From Acidobacteriota bacterium (lineage in GTDB: Bacteria > Acidobacteriota > Vicinamibacteria > Vicinamibacterales > UBA2999), in the NCBI GenBank assembly GCA_947482665.1, contig CANKJK010000010.1, forward strand, positions 1 to 64,000: a stretch of 64,000 nucleotides of DNA, given 5' to 3'. The notes beneath the pieces are model-generated. The model saw nothing but the letters and a program-made list of their open reading frames with translations. It was not told where the DNA came from and made no database searches. Shown piece after piece: positions 36,254 through 43,916 of this stretch (positions are counted from its first letter, which is position 1; every line of letters begins with the position of its first letter). The position numbers and the translations under genes are program-made.

Positions 36254-37473
36254 GGATTGCGATCTTCAACCGGTCGTATTGGCCCGATGTGACAGCGACG
36301 GGCCAACTGCTGACGGAGCTGGCTGAGGACCTTGTCGCCAGGCACGGCCATTCGGTGACCATTGTGACGGGGTTCCCAGGGGAGGGGCCTCTCGGGGTGC
36401 CAACTCGAGAAGTCCGGAACGGCGTCACGATCATCCGGGCGGCGGGGACCACGTTCCGGAAGATCCGGTTTCTCGGACGGGCTTCAAACTATGTGACTTA
36501 CTTCCTCTCCGCGTGCCTGGCCGGACTTCGCCTGCCCAGGATGGACACCGTCATCGTGATGACCGACCCGCCGATTATTGGTCTGGCCGGAGTGATGAGT
36601 GCCTGGCGGCATCGCGCGCGTGTCGTCTTCTATTGTTGTGACGTGTTTCCGGAAGTGGCGGTACTGCTGGAGGACTTCCGAAGCGACGTCGTCAATTGGG
36701 CACTGGACAGGATCAATCGCTACCTCCTCCGCCGGGCCGATCTGGTCATTGCGCTGGGGGATACCATGCGTCAGCGCCTGGTCACCAAGGGCGCTCCCCC
36801 TGAGCGCACCGTCGTCGTGCACACCTGGGCGGACTGCGAGGCCTTTGACCCGGAGTCCACGTCGTTGGTGTTCAGACTCCAGCACGACCTCGGCGGTCGA
36901 TTCGTCGTCATGCACGCAGGCAACATCGGTCTCTCGCAGAATCTGGACATCGTGCTCGAGACAGCCGAACGTGTCAGGCACGATCCGCGAGTCGTCTTCG
37001 TATTGATTGGTGACGGCGCCCGCAGGGCGTCGCTTGAGACGCGTGCGCGTGAACGCGGCTTGGCCAATGTCCGGTTTCTGCCGTTCCAGCCGAAGGAGCG
37101 GATCCGTGAATCCTACGCCGCAGCCGACATGTTCCTGGTGTCGCTGAAGCCTGGGCTGGCTGGCTACATCGTCCCAAGCAAGCTCTACAGCATTCTCGCG
37201 GCCGGTCGGCCCTACGTGGCGGCGGTCGAGGAGGAGTGCGAGGTGGCACCGCTGACGCGCGCCCACCGGTGTGGCGAAGTGGTGGCGCCAGGCGATGCGG
37301 AGGCGTTTGCCGCGCATATACGCCACTTCATCGAGAGGCCGGAGGAACTCCGCGCGATGGGCGTGCGCGCCCGTCAGGCGGGTCTCCAGTTTGACCGTCC
37401 ACGGATGACGGCCGTATTCAACCGCGTGCTTGGGGCGGTGCCGGCTGACGCCTCGGCGCGTCTGGACGCATGA
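36250..37473 (+). CDS. Glycosyltransferase family 4, WbuB-like
   Basis: A 407-residue GT4 enzyme starting MRIAIFNRSYWPDVTATGQLLTELAEDL, the signature N-terminus of the WbuB/ColanF-like group. Other landmarks are DTVIVMTDPPIIGLAG, FYCCDVFPEVAVLLEDF, FVVMHAGNIGLSQNLD and SLKPGLAGYIVPSKLYSILAAGRPYVAAV (donor-site region of this group, with E in VEEE). WbuB transfers a deoxyhexose derivative (N-acetyl-L-fucosamine) in O26-type O-antigen; the donor here is not known. The neighbouring priming transferase follows with a 4-nt overlap, so this enzyme may add the second sugar. Confidence 0.9.
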   Translation: MRIAIFNRSYWPDVTATGQLLTELAEDLVARHGHSVTIVTGFPGEGPLGVPTREVRNGVTIIRAAGTTFRKIRFLGRASNYVTYFLSACLAGLRLPRMDTVIVMTDPPIIGLAGVMSAWRHRARVVFYCCDVFPEVAVLLEDFRSDVVNWALDRINRYLLRRADLVIALGDTMRQRLVTKGAPPERTVVVHTWADCEAFDPESTSLVFRLQHDLGGRFVVMHAGNIGLSQNLDIVLETAERVRHDPRVVFVLIGDGARRASLETRARERGLANVRFLPFQPKERIRESYAAADMFLVSLKPGLAGYIVPSKLYSILAAGRPYVAAVEEECEVAPLTRAHRCGEVVAPGDAEAFAAHIRHFIERPEELRAMGVRARQAGLQFDRPRMTAVFNRVLGAVPADASARLDA

Positions 37474-38069
37474 AGCGCGCCTTCGATATGACGCTCGCGG
37501 GGATTGGCCTCGTGTGCTCGTGGCCAATCTGGCTTCTGATCGCGCTGGCGATCAGGATGGAAGATGGCGGCCCGGTCTTCTTCAGACAATCACGGTATGG
37601 ACGGGGCGGACGGCCGTTCGATGCGCTGAAGTTTCGATCCATGGTCCCCGCTGCGTCAGCGATGCCCGCCGTGGCTGCCCAGGTGCGGGACCCCAGGGTC
37701 ACGCGTGTCGGGCACCTGCTGCGACGCACCGCCCTCGACGAACTTCCCCAGTTGTGGAACATCTTCGTCGGCGACATGAGCTTCGTCGGACCGCGTGCGC
37801 TGGCCGTTGCCGAAGTTGAGATTGGCGGCGATGGCCGTGAAATTCCGCAGACGGCATTGGCCGGTTTCGCCGAGCGGCACCGCGTGAGGCCCGGGTTGAC
37901 AGGGATCGCCCAGATCTATGCCAGCCGGGATCTGTCCCGTGTGAAGAAGTACCGTCTGGACCGGCTCTACGTTCGGCGGCAGAGTTTCTGGCTTGACATG
38001 CGGCTCGTGGCGGTCTCGTTCTGGGTCACGGCTCTCGGGCGATGGGAGCGACGTGGGCGGAAGGTGTGA
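37470..38069 (+). CDS. Undecaprenyl-phosphate phosphoglycosyl transferase (monotopic, PglC/WcaJ core)
   Basis: A 199-residue 'bacterial sugar transferase' with only the catalytic core. It starts MKRAFDMTLAGIGLVCSWPIWLLIALAIRMEDGGPVFFRQSRYGRGG, where the re-entrant membrane helix is followed by the metal/phosphate site. The catalytic Asp-Glu pair is in RRTALDELPQLWNIFVGDMSFVGPRAL, and VRPGLTGIAQ closes the active site. It moves a phospho-sugar onto undecaprenyl phosphate and so starts the repeat unit. The length matches PglC-type enzymes, not the larger WbaP/WcaJ with extra domains. Its stop overlaps the flavoprotein start by 4 nt. Confidence 0.95.
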   Translation: MKRAFDMTLAGIGLVCSWPIWLLIALAIRMEDGGPVFFRQSRYGRGGRPFDALKFRSMVPAASAMPAVAAQVRDPRVTRVGHLLRRTALDELPQLWNIFVGDMSFVGPRALAVAEVEIGGDGREIPQTALAGFAERHRVRPGLTGIAQIYASRDLSRVKKYRLDRLYVRRQSFWLDMRLVAVSFWVTALGRWERRGRKV

Positions 38070-39256
38070 GAGTGTCAGAGAATAGTGTCGTGCGTCATCA
38101 CGACACCCTTGTGATTGGGGGAGGACCGGGAGGGCTCTTCGCCGCCGCCAGACTCGCAGAACGTGGCTATGACGTTCTGCTGGTCGAGGAGCATGGCGAG
38201 ATCGGTCGCCCGGTGCACTGCACGGGCATCCTCGCGCGCGAGGCCTTCGGCGAGTTCGGGCTGGGCACTGGCTCGGTACTCAACCCCTTGTCCCAGGTGC
38301 GGTTCAATTCACCGTCAGGACTTCAGGTGGACTACGACCCCACCGGCGTCGATGCGGTCGTGGTCGATCGTGCGGTGTTTGACGAGGAGATCGCCCTCAG
38401 GGCCACGGCCGCTGGCGCCCGGTTGCTGGCCAGCCAGCGCGTCACGCGCCTCGAAGTAACAGCCTCCGGCGTGACGGTGACGATGGCGGGAGGGGAGTCA
38501 CATTCAGCCAGGACGGTCGTACTGGCGTGCGGCGCCAACTATGCGTTCCAGCGGCAACTGGGCCTTGGGATGCCTTCCGTCTACCTCGCCTCCGCTCAGC
38601 TTGAACTGCCGGCCGAGTGCTCCGGTCAGGTTGATGTGTTCTTTGGATCGCAGACGGCGCCAGCTGGCTTTGCGTGGGCGGTGCCCGTCAGCCGCGGTGA
38701 GCAGTGGCACGTGCGCGTGGGGTTGATGTGCGACGGCGATGCCGGATTCTATTTCGCGAGGCTCCTCGAGCGGGTTCGTGAAGCCTTCGGTCTTCGCGAT
38801 ATCGAGTCGGTCAGCCCGCGGCGGCGCCTATTGCCGCTCGGCACAATTCGGCGCACCTACACCGACCGTGTCGTCGCAGTCGGCGATGCTGCGGGACTGG
38901 TGAAGCCCACCACAGGAGGCGGGATCTACTACAGCCTGCTGAGCGCCGAACTCGCCGCTGAGTCGCTCCACGCCGGCTTGTCCGAGGGTGACGTGAGTGC
39001 TGCCGCGCTGAGCCGCTACGAAGTTGCGTGGCGGGAGCGGCTGAATGCTGAGTTCAGAAGTCAGCTGGCTCTGCGGATGCTGGCGCAGCGGTTGAGCGAC
39101 AGCGAAGTGGACGGCCTGTTCAACCTTGCCCAGACAGACGGCATCATGCCGCTGGTCTATCGGACGGCCCAGTTCAACCGGCACCGCGACCTCATCGCGG
39201 CGCTATTCAAGCACCCCGAAGCGCGGAAGCTCCTGTTCCGGCGCCTGTTGTCCTAG
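38066..39256 (+). CDS. FAD-dependent oxidoreductase of the geranylgeranyl reductase family
   Basis: About 396 residues. The dinucleotide-binding motif GGGPGG is at 18-23 followed by a glutamate (VEEHGEIGRPVHCTG), the latter matching 'GEP..C.G' of geranylgeranyl reductases. A middle AGFAWAVPVSRGEQWHVRVGL and the FAD phosphate-binding GDAAGLVKPTTGGGIYYSLLSAELAAES are diagnostic of the family, which reduces isoprenoid double bonds. Placement as the last gene of a polysaccharide operon, coupled by GTGA overlap to the undecaprenyl-phosphate transferase, suggests a polyprenyl carrier as substrate. A sugar-modifying oxidoreductase is the alternative. GTG 38066 is chosen for the overlap; ATG 38042 would add 8 residues. 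Confidence 0.82.
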   Translation: MRVSENSVVRHHDTLVIGGGPGGLFAAARLAERGYDVLLVEEHGEIGRPVHCTGILAREAFGEFGLGTGSVLNPLSQVRFNSPSGLQVDYDPTGVDAVVVDRAVFDEEIALRATAAGARLLASQRVTRLEVTASGVTVTMAGGESHSARTVVLACGANYAFQRQLGLGMPSVYLASAQLELPAECSGQVDVFFGSQTAPAGFAWAVPVSRGEQWHVRVGLMCDGDAGFYFARLLERVREAFGLRDIESVSPRRRLLPLGTIRRTYTDRVVAVGDAAGLVKPTTGGGIYYSLLSAELAAESLHAGLSEGDVSAAALSRYEVAWRERLNAEFRSQLALRMLAQRLSDSEVDGLFNLAQTDGIMPLVYRTAQFNRHRDLIAALFKHPEARKLLFRRLLS

Positions 39257-39263
39257 CAGGCGC
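39241..39263. terminator. Hairpin at the convergent end of the polysaccharide operon
   Basis: 7-bp arms GCGCCTG / CAGGCGC with a 9-nt loop that contains the TAG stop of the flavoprotein gene. It lies 18 nt from the stop of the converging ligase gene and could stop both operons. No U-tract. Confidence 0.45.
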
Positions 39264-39281
39264 GAGGCGGCAAAGGCCCGC

Positions 39282-40658
39282 TCAGTATGACCGAGGGTAG
39301 GCGACGTGCGTCTTACCCCGGTCAGGCGCAGGAGGGCGCGGCTGCTCATGGACGGCAACGGCGGCCAGGAGTGCGGCGAGTACCGCATTCGCGGGCATGC
39401 GAAGCGCCGAATCCCACAAACACTGCGTGGCCACGCCCGCAAGGCCCGCGACCGCAGCAGAGCGCAGCCAGAACATCGCAGAGTGGTCTTCCCGAAGCCG
39501 TCGCGCGCAGGTCAACGCCCATGCGCCCAACGAGAGGAGGAGTGGCAGCGCGAGGAGCACGCCTCCCTCCGCGAGAAGCTGCAGGTACTCATTCTGAGCC
39601 TCGTTGAAGAGGACGTAGCGATGGTCACGCTGGTAGAGCAGCATGGCGCTTGAGAATGTGCCGCCACCGGTTCCTGTCAGCCAGAAGTCATGAATGAGGG
39701 GCAGCGTGTCCTTCCAGACGGTCGTTCGCGGGATGCCCTGCCCCACCATCAGTCGGCTGGCGATGAGGTTCATATTGGCCCATATGCCAACCACGCCGAC
39801 GAGGATCAGGAAGGCGCCTGCATAACCAAGTGAACGCCGCCGACCGACGCGTCGTGCCGAGAGGGCAAACCAGGTTCCGGCGAAGACGGCCACTGCGATC
39901 ATCCCCCCACGCGAGCCAGAGGCAATGACGGTGAGCCACAGCAGCCCTGTGGCCCCGCCCAGCCAGAGTGCCGTGCTGTCGTCCAGCCATCGAACCAACG
40001 AAGGTCTGTGTGCGCCGACCCCTGTGGCCTGGCGATGCGCCACGTGAGTACCGAGCGCGCCTGCCGCGAGCGCACTGGCCATGACGAGCCACATGGCGAA
40101 GTGATTCCGGTTGACGAATGGCCCCATTGGTTTGGCGGTTGCCTCAAGGGGGGACCAGATCCAGAGCAGCGACTGTGGCGCCGTCGCTCGTTGCGCCAGG
40201 CCCGTGAGTGCCACGATGAGGCCTCCGACCGATAGCAGCTTTGCCACAGTGCGGGAACCTCCAACGCGCAGGAGGCCCCGGGCCGTCCAATACACCAGGA
40301 CGACCGTTGCTGCCGAACTAAGGGTGTCGCGTGTGAACACCTCGCGGAGGCTGAGAGTGATGGTGCCGGATGGCACCAGGACCAGCAGGCCGGTCAGGGC
40401 TCTGGCGTGCGGGGAAATGGCGTCAACCAGTCCTGCGGGCAGCGGCGCGACCTGCACGGCAAGTCCGAGCAGGAAGAGGAGGAGACCCGCATCCTGCACG
40501 CGCCAGCCTCGGGTGGCCACTGGCGGCGATGCGATGAGAAACGCGGCGGCGGCCGCGAGGAGCAGCGGCAGGACAGATGAGGGGTAGGCTCCCGCGAGCG
40601 CAGCCACGGTCGCCAGCGGCACGCCGGCGGTCAGGATGACGCGGGATGTGCCGTTCAC
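39282..40658 (-). CDS. O-antigen ligase/polymerase-like membrane protein
   Basis: A 458-residue polytopic protein with about ten to twelve transmembrane segments. The Wzy_C (O-antigen ligase) region includes MGPFVNRNHFAMWLVMASALAAG, VIASGSRGGMIAVAVFAGTW and the long periplasmic loop LTGTGGGTFSSAMLLYQ...FNEAQNEYLQLLAEGGVLLALPLLL, whose 'H/QNEYLQ.L.E.G' motif is a landmark of WaaL/PglL-type proteins. It probably transfers or polymerises undecaprenyl-linked glycan in the periplasm. It is the last gene of a three-gene minus-strand unit with the BY-kinase and converges with the main operon. Confidence 0.85.
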   Translation of the reverse strand: MNGTSRVILTAGVPLATVAALAGAYPSSVLPLLLAAAAAFLIASPPVATRGWRVQDAGLLLFLLGLAVQVAPLPAGLVDAISPHARALTGLLVLVPSGTITLSLREVFTRDTLSSAATVVLVYWTARGLLRVGGSRTVAKLLSVGGLIVALTGLAQRATAPQSLLWIWSPLEATAKPMGPFVNRNHFAMWLVMASALAAGALGTHVAHRQATGVGAHRPSLVRWLDDSTALWLGGATGLLWLTVIASGSRGGMIAVAVFAGTWFALSARRVGRRRSLGYAGAFLILVGVVGIWANMNLIASRLMVGQGIPRTTVWKDTLPLIHDFWLTGTGGGTFSSAMLLYQRDHRYVLFNEAQNEYLQLLAEGGVLLALPLLLSLGAWALTCARRLREDHSAMFWLRSAAVAGLAGVATQCLWDSALRMPANAVLAALLAAVAVHEQPRPPAPDRGKTHVAYPRSY

Positions 40659-40661
40659 GCC

Positions 40662-42899
40662 CTAGCTAGCGGCCGGGGTCTCGGCGTAGTAGCTCTGGAA
40701 CTGCTGACCGTAGTAGCGGGCGTAGTAGTAGCGGTTCCGCTCAAAGTCCACCCGATTGAGCACGGCGCTGACCGACCTGGGCCGGCTCGCCTGCAGCGTA
40801 TCAATAGCCCGTTCAGCCAGCCGCCACCGGGTCATTTCCGCACCGAGTACGAACGTCACTCCGGACACGATGGGCGCCAGGATGACGGCATCCGTCACAG
40901 CCAGAATCGGCGGTGTGTCGATGATGACCCAGTCAAAGGGGCCGACACCCAGTTGCTGTACGAATGTACGCATCGCATCTGACCCAAGCAGTTCAGACGG
41001 ATTTGGAGGCGTGGCGCCCGCGGTGATGATCAGCAGATTGGAGTCGGGCGACCGTTGCACGACTTCGCGCATCTTGGCCTGGCCTGTCAGCAACTCAGAG
41101 AGGCCCTTGTCGTTCTGGACCCGCAGGGCCTTATGAAGGCTGGGACGGCGCATGTCCGCGTCGATCAGGAGCACGCGGGCGCCGCCGATTGCCAACGCCA
41201 GCGCGACATTGACGGCTGTCGTCGTCTTGCCCTCCAGCGGTTGCGCGCTGGTGAACACCTGCACCCGCGTGCCACGCTCAGAGCTGCTCATGATGAGCGC
41301 CGTGCGCAGGGCCCGGAAGGCCTCTCCGAAATCATGAGGGACAGGTCCGGTCAGGAGGGGATGACGGTCGCCCCGCACGCGTGGCACCAGGCCGAGGAAG
41401 TGCAGCTTCAGGCGCCAGGTGATGTCCTCCGGAGTCTTGATGGTGTCGTCCAGGTAGTCGATGGCGAAGGCCGCGACGATGCCAAGTCCCAGTCCGAAGA
41501 TGATGGCCATCATCCAGCCACGCCGGATATCGGGCGTGAACGGACCACCAGGAACCTGTGAGCGATCCAGCACCCGCACGTTGTTCGCACGGCTGTTGTT
41601 GATGACGTTGAATTCCTTGGCCCGCTGGAGCAGCGAATCGTAGACCGTGCGATTGCTCTCGGCTTGTCGCTGCAGGACCGAGTAGTCAATGCTCTTTCGG
41701 TTGAGGTCGAGTGCGGCTGTCTTCTGCGCTTCCAGGTCTTGATTGAGAGACCGCTCCTCGGCCAGTGCCGCTTCGTAGTCGTTCTTCACCGACTCTGAGG
41801 TCTTGTCGACTTCCTGATCGATCTGGCGTTGGCTATCCAGGATCTGGCTGGCTATGCGCTGGATCTCCGGGTGCTTGTCGCCGTAACGCTCGCTGAGGCG
41901 CGTCCGCTCTCGCTCAAGCTCCGATAGGCGGGACTTGAGGTTCTGCACCAAGGGGTTCTGGACGATGGCCGTGAGGGTTTCGCGATCCTTCGCGGCGCTG
42001 ACCTGACGGTAGAGGGCCTCACGCTGGACTCGCTGGGTGCGCGCGCGGGTGACCGCGTCGTTCAGCTGATTGAGCCGTGAGACGACGATGTTCTGTTTGT
42101 CGTCCAGAGAGACGGCGTTCTTGTCCTCGCGGTACTCGGCGAGTTTTTGTTCGCTCTCCTGAACGACCTTGGCTTGACGTTCAACCTCGGACTCAAGGAA
42201 CTGGAGCGTCTTGTCAGTGTTCTGGAGTCGGAACTCCAGATTCTGTGCAACGTACTCCTCCGCGAGGACATTGGCGGCTTTGGCCGCGAACTCGGGGTCA
42301 GCCGACGTGAACGCGAGATCCACGAGGCGGCTTCCGCGGACAGGGGTGACCGCGATTCTGGGTAGCAGCGCGTCAATAAGCCGATCCATCGGGATATCGC
42401 CCCTGGCCGGAGGTGGTGGCGGCGTCTTCCGTGAGATCGATGAGCGCAGACGGGCTGAGAGGCCTTCGCTTAACTTCGTCAGCCGGGTCGCCGGGGCACC
42501 GGTGCCATTGAACTCCGGCACGTATTGCAGATTGAGCCGTCGGGCCGCGCGCCCTGCCAGGTCGCGGCCGGCCAGAATCTTGTACTGCGTCTGGTAATAG
42601 GCCTCGGGATCCGTATAGGCGATGTACGGCTCCTTGATGTTTGTTTCCGCCGTGTGCTCTTCTTCGATGTGGATCCGGGCTTCCGCTCGATAGAGCGGAA
42701 CCGTCGTATAGGTCTGGTACATCATGCCCGCGACGACGAGCACGAAGACGACGAGCACGATCTTGTAGTACTTCACGACGACCGCGAAGCGGTCGAACAG
42801 ATGGACCTGCCTCACCCCGCCCAGGGCCGCAGGCGCGACGTGCGGCGGTGGGGCAGTGACGCCGCTTCGTGCGGCCGGCGTTGAAGTGGGATCGACCAT
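40662..42899 (-). CDS. Polysaccharide co-polymerase with BY-kinase domain (Wzc-like)
   Basis: A 745-residue protein. The N-terminal Wzz domain has TM1 near residue 45-65 (IVLVVFVLVVAGMMYQ), a periplasmic coiled-coil stretch (about 200-420; LESEVERQAKVVQESEQKLAEYRED), the proline-containing TM2 (GWMMAIIFGLGLGIVAAFAI) and a cytoplasmic CpsD/CapB kinase with Walker A EGKTTTAVNVA, Walker A' LLIDADMRRP and Walker B VIIDTPP. The tail has a tyrosine cluster RNRYYYARYYGQQFQSYY, the autophosphorylation site of bacterial tyrosine kinases. It controls chain length and export. It is transcribed with the O-antigen-ligase-like gene (3-nt gap) and follows the CnaB-like gene by 5 nt. Confidence 0.96.
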   Translation of the reverse strand: MVDPTSTPAARSGVTAPPPHVAPAALGGVRQVHLFDRFAVVVKYYKIVLVVFVLVVAGMMYQTYTTVPLYRAEARIHIEEEHTAETNIKEPYIAYTDPEAYYQTQYKILAGRDLAGRAARRLNLQYVPEFNGTGAPATRLTKLSEGLSARLRSSISRKTPPPPPARGDIPMDRLIDALLPRIAVTPVRGSRLVDLAFTSADPEFAAKAANVLAEEYVAQNLEFRLQNTDKTLQFLESEVERQAKVVQESEQKLAEYREDKNAVSLDDKQNIVVSRLNQLNDAVTRARTQRVQREALYRQVSAAKDRETLTAIVQNPLVQNLKSRLSELERERTRLSERYGDKHPEIQRIASQILDSQRQIDQEVDKTSESVKNDYEAALAEERSLNQDLEAQKTAALDLNRKSIDYSVLQRQAESNRTVYDSLLQRAKEFNVINNSRANNVRVLDRSQVPGGPFTPDIRRGWMMAIIFGLGLGIVAAFAIDYLDDTIKTPEDITWRLKLHFLGLVPRVRGDRHPLLTGPVPHDFGEAFRALRTALIMSSSERGTRVQVFTSAQPLEGKTTTAVNVALALAIGGARVLLIDADMRRPSLHKALRVQNDKGLSELLTGQAKMREVVQRSPDSNLLIITAGATPPNPSELLGSDAMRTFVQQLGVGPFDWVIIDTPPILAVTDAVILAPIVSGVTFVLGAEMTRWRLAERAIDTLQASRPRSVSAVLNRVDFERNRYYYARYYGQQFQSYYAETPAAS

Positions 42900-42904
42900 G
42901 TGCC

Positions 42905-43627
42905 TTAGCGACCGGGGGATGTGCTGGTGCTGAGTTCGTTCACGCGGGGCACGTCCTGCGTGCCGGCCGCCCGAAGGACGTCCGAAGACGAAGACGTCGT
43001 CGTCGACCCGAAGGTCGTGGTGATGTTGTCGGTCCCTGCCACATACAACGTGGCTTGCGCCTGAGAAACGCGGACATTGCCGGAGGCGTTGGTCTGGCCA
43101 GAGGGCACGGCTGGCGCCGCGGAGGCCACGCGCCCATTCTTGTCGATGAGTTCGATGATGTACTTTCCAGGAGGAAGGCCCTTGAACACGAATCGGCCGC
43201 TCTCATCCGCGCGCACGCGTCCTTCGACCGCTCCGGTCTCCTGATTTCGAAGCACCAGATTCGCGTACGGGACGGGCTCATTCAAGGTCGTCCGCGCTCG
43301 GCCGACTACCTCAAGACCCTCGGCTTGGTCCTCGACGTTCTTCTTGGCCAACTCGGTCTCACCACCAGTGGCAGCAATGCCTTCCTTGGAGCCCGTACGA
43401 TCTAGTGAGTCGTTGGGTCCACGACTATCGCTGATCTCAAAGCTGCGGCGGTCTGCATCGCCATAATTGAAGCGCTGATTCAAGGAAGCCGCCTGCGTGC
43501 GGACCTCAAAGGGGTTCGCGCGCCAGACAGTCGCCTGTTCCTTAATGGGTTTGAATTTCGGCCAGCTGGCGAGTGCGATGAGCACCAGCACGCAGATGAC
43601 TTGAATGCGGAAATTCTTCTCACGCAT
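42905..43627 (-). CDS. Small membrane-anchored protein with carboxypeptidase-regulatory (CnaB-like) domain
   Basis: A 240-residue protein not recognised as a named family. An N-terminal transmembrane helix (residues 7-22, IQVICVLVLIALASW) is followed by a disordered polar stretch (25-100) and a beta-sandwich of the carboxypeptidase-regulatory/CnaB type at about 103-165 (VVGRARTTLNEPVPYANLVLRNQETGAVEGRV, then FVFKGLPPGKYIIELID). The tail is low-complexity (threonine/serine, TTTSSSSDVLRA). It heads the minus-strand BY-kinase unit, 5 nt before the kinase gene. A periplasmic or envelope scaffold for the export machine is a reasonable inference. Confidence 0.65.
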   Translation of the reverse strand: MREKNFRIQVICVLVLIALASWPKFKPIKEQATVWRANPFEVRTQAASLNQRFNYGDADRRSFEISDSRGPNDSLDRTGSKEGIAATGGETELAKKNVEDQAEGLEVVGRARTTLNEPVPYANLVLRNQETGAVEGRVRADESGRFVFKGLPPGKYIIELIDKNGRVASAAPAVPSGQTNASGNVRVSQAQATLYVAGTDNITTTFGSTTTSSSSDVLRAAGTQDVPRVNELSTSTSPGR

Positions 43628-43916
43628 CTAGGACTCCCGATCGACGAACAAGACAAACTGTCTTTCGCCGTAAACCTCTGCCGCGTCCGGACACCGGACT
43701 AACAGCAAGACAATCATCCCATAGGACTCTAGTCGACACAACGGTATAAATGAGTCATGTCGGGCCATTTTCATTGTGCGGCTCTTTGCTATTCCAGCAA
43801 GTCTTGAGCCGCCCCATGCCACTCACGCACCGTCCAGCCTCTTATATCGGTTGGAATCAGGTTCCCCGTATATATGCCATGTAAGTGACTGAAAATAAGC
43901 AAGTTGTGTGTGTGTC
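43628..43916. promoter_or_regulatory. AT-rich regulatory spacer upstream of the BY-kinase operon
   Basis: 289 nt without a gene, clearly richer in A+T than the surroundings. On the minus strand a -10-like TATAAG is at 43841-43846, which would give a leader of about 200 nt. That leader would contain a nested hairpin at 43778-43812. A (GT)5 tract is at 43903-43914. No protein-coding signal was seen in either strand. It probably holds the promoter of the CnaB-like/BY-kinase/ligase operon. Confidence 0.5.
43778..43812. repeat. Nested hairpin in the BY-kinase operon leader
   Basis: Outer arms GCGGCTC (43778-43784) and GAGCCGC (43806-43812); inner arms TTGCT (43786-43790) and AGCAA (43796-43800) around loop ATTCC. 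No U-tract follows on either strand, so a regulatory or mRNA-stabilising role fits better than a simple terminator. Confidence 0.5.

Noticed and set aside
40674-40740. Tyrosine-rich C-terminus of the BY-kinase as an unusual repeat
   Set aside because: A tyrosine cluster at the C-terminus is the normal autophosphorylation site of this kinase family.
43867-43880. CCGTATATATGCC as a second minus-strand promoter for the BY-kinase operon
   Set aside because: TATATA is only a partial -10 match and no -35 lies at an acceptable distance; the TATAAG at 43841 is slightly better but also unproven.
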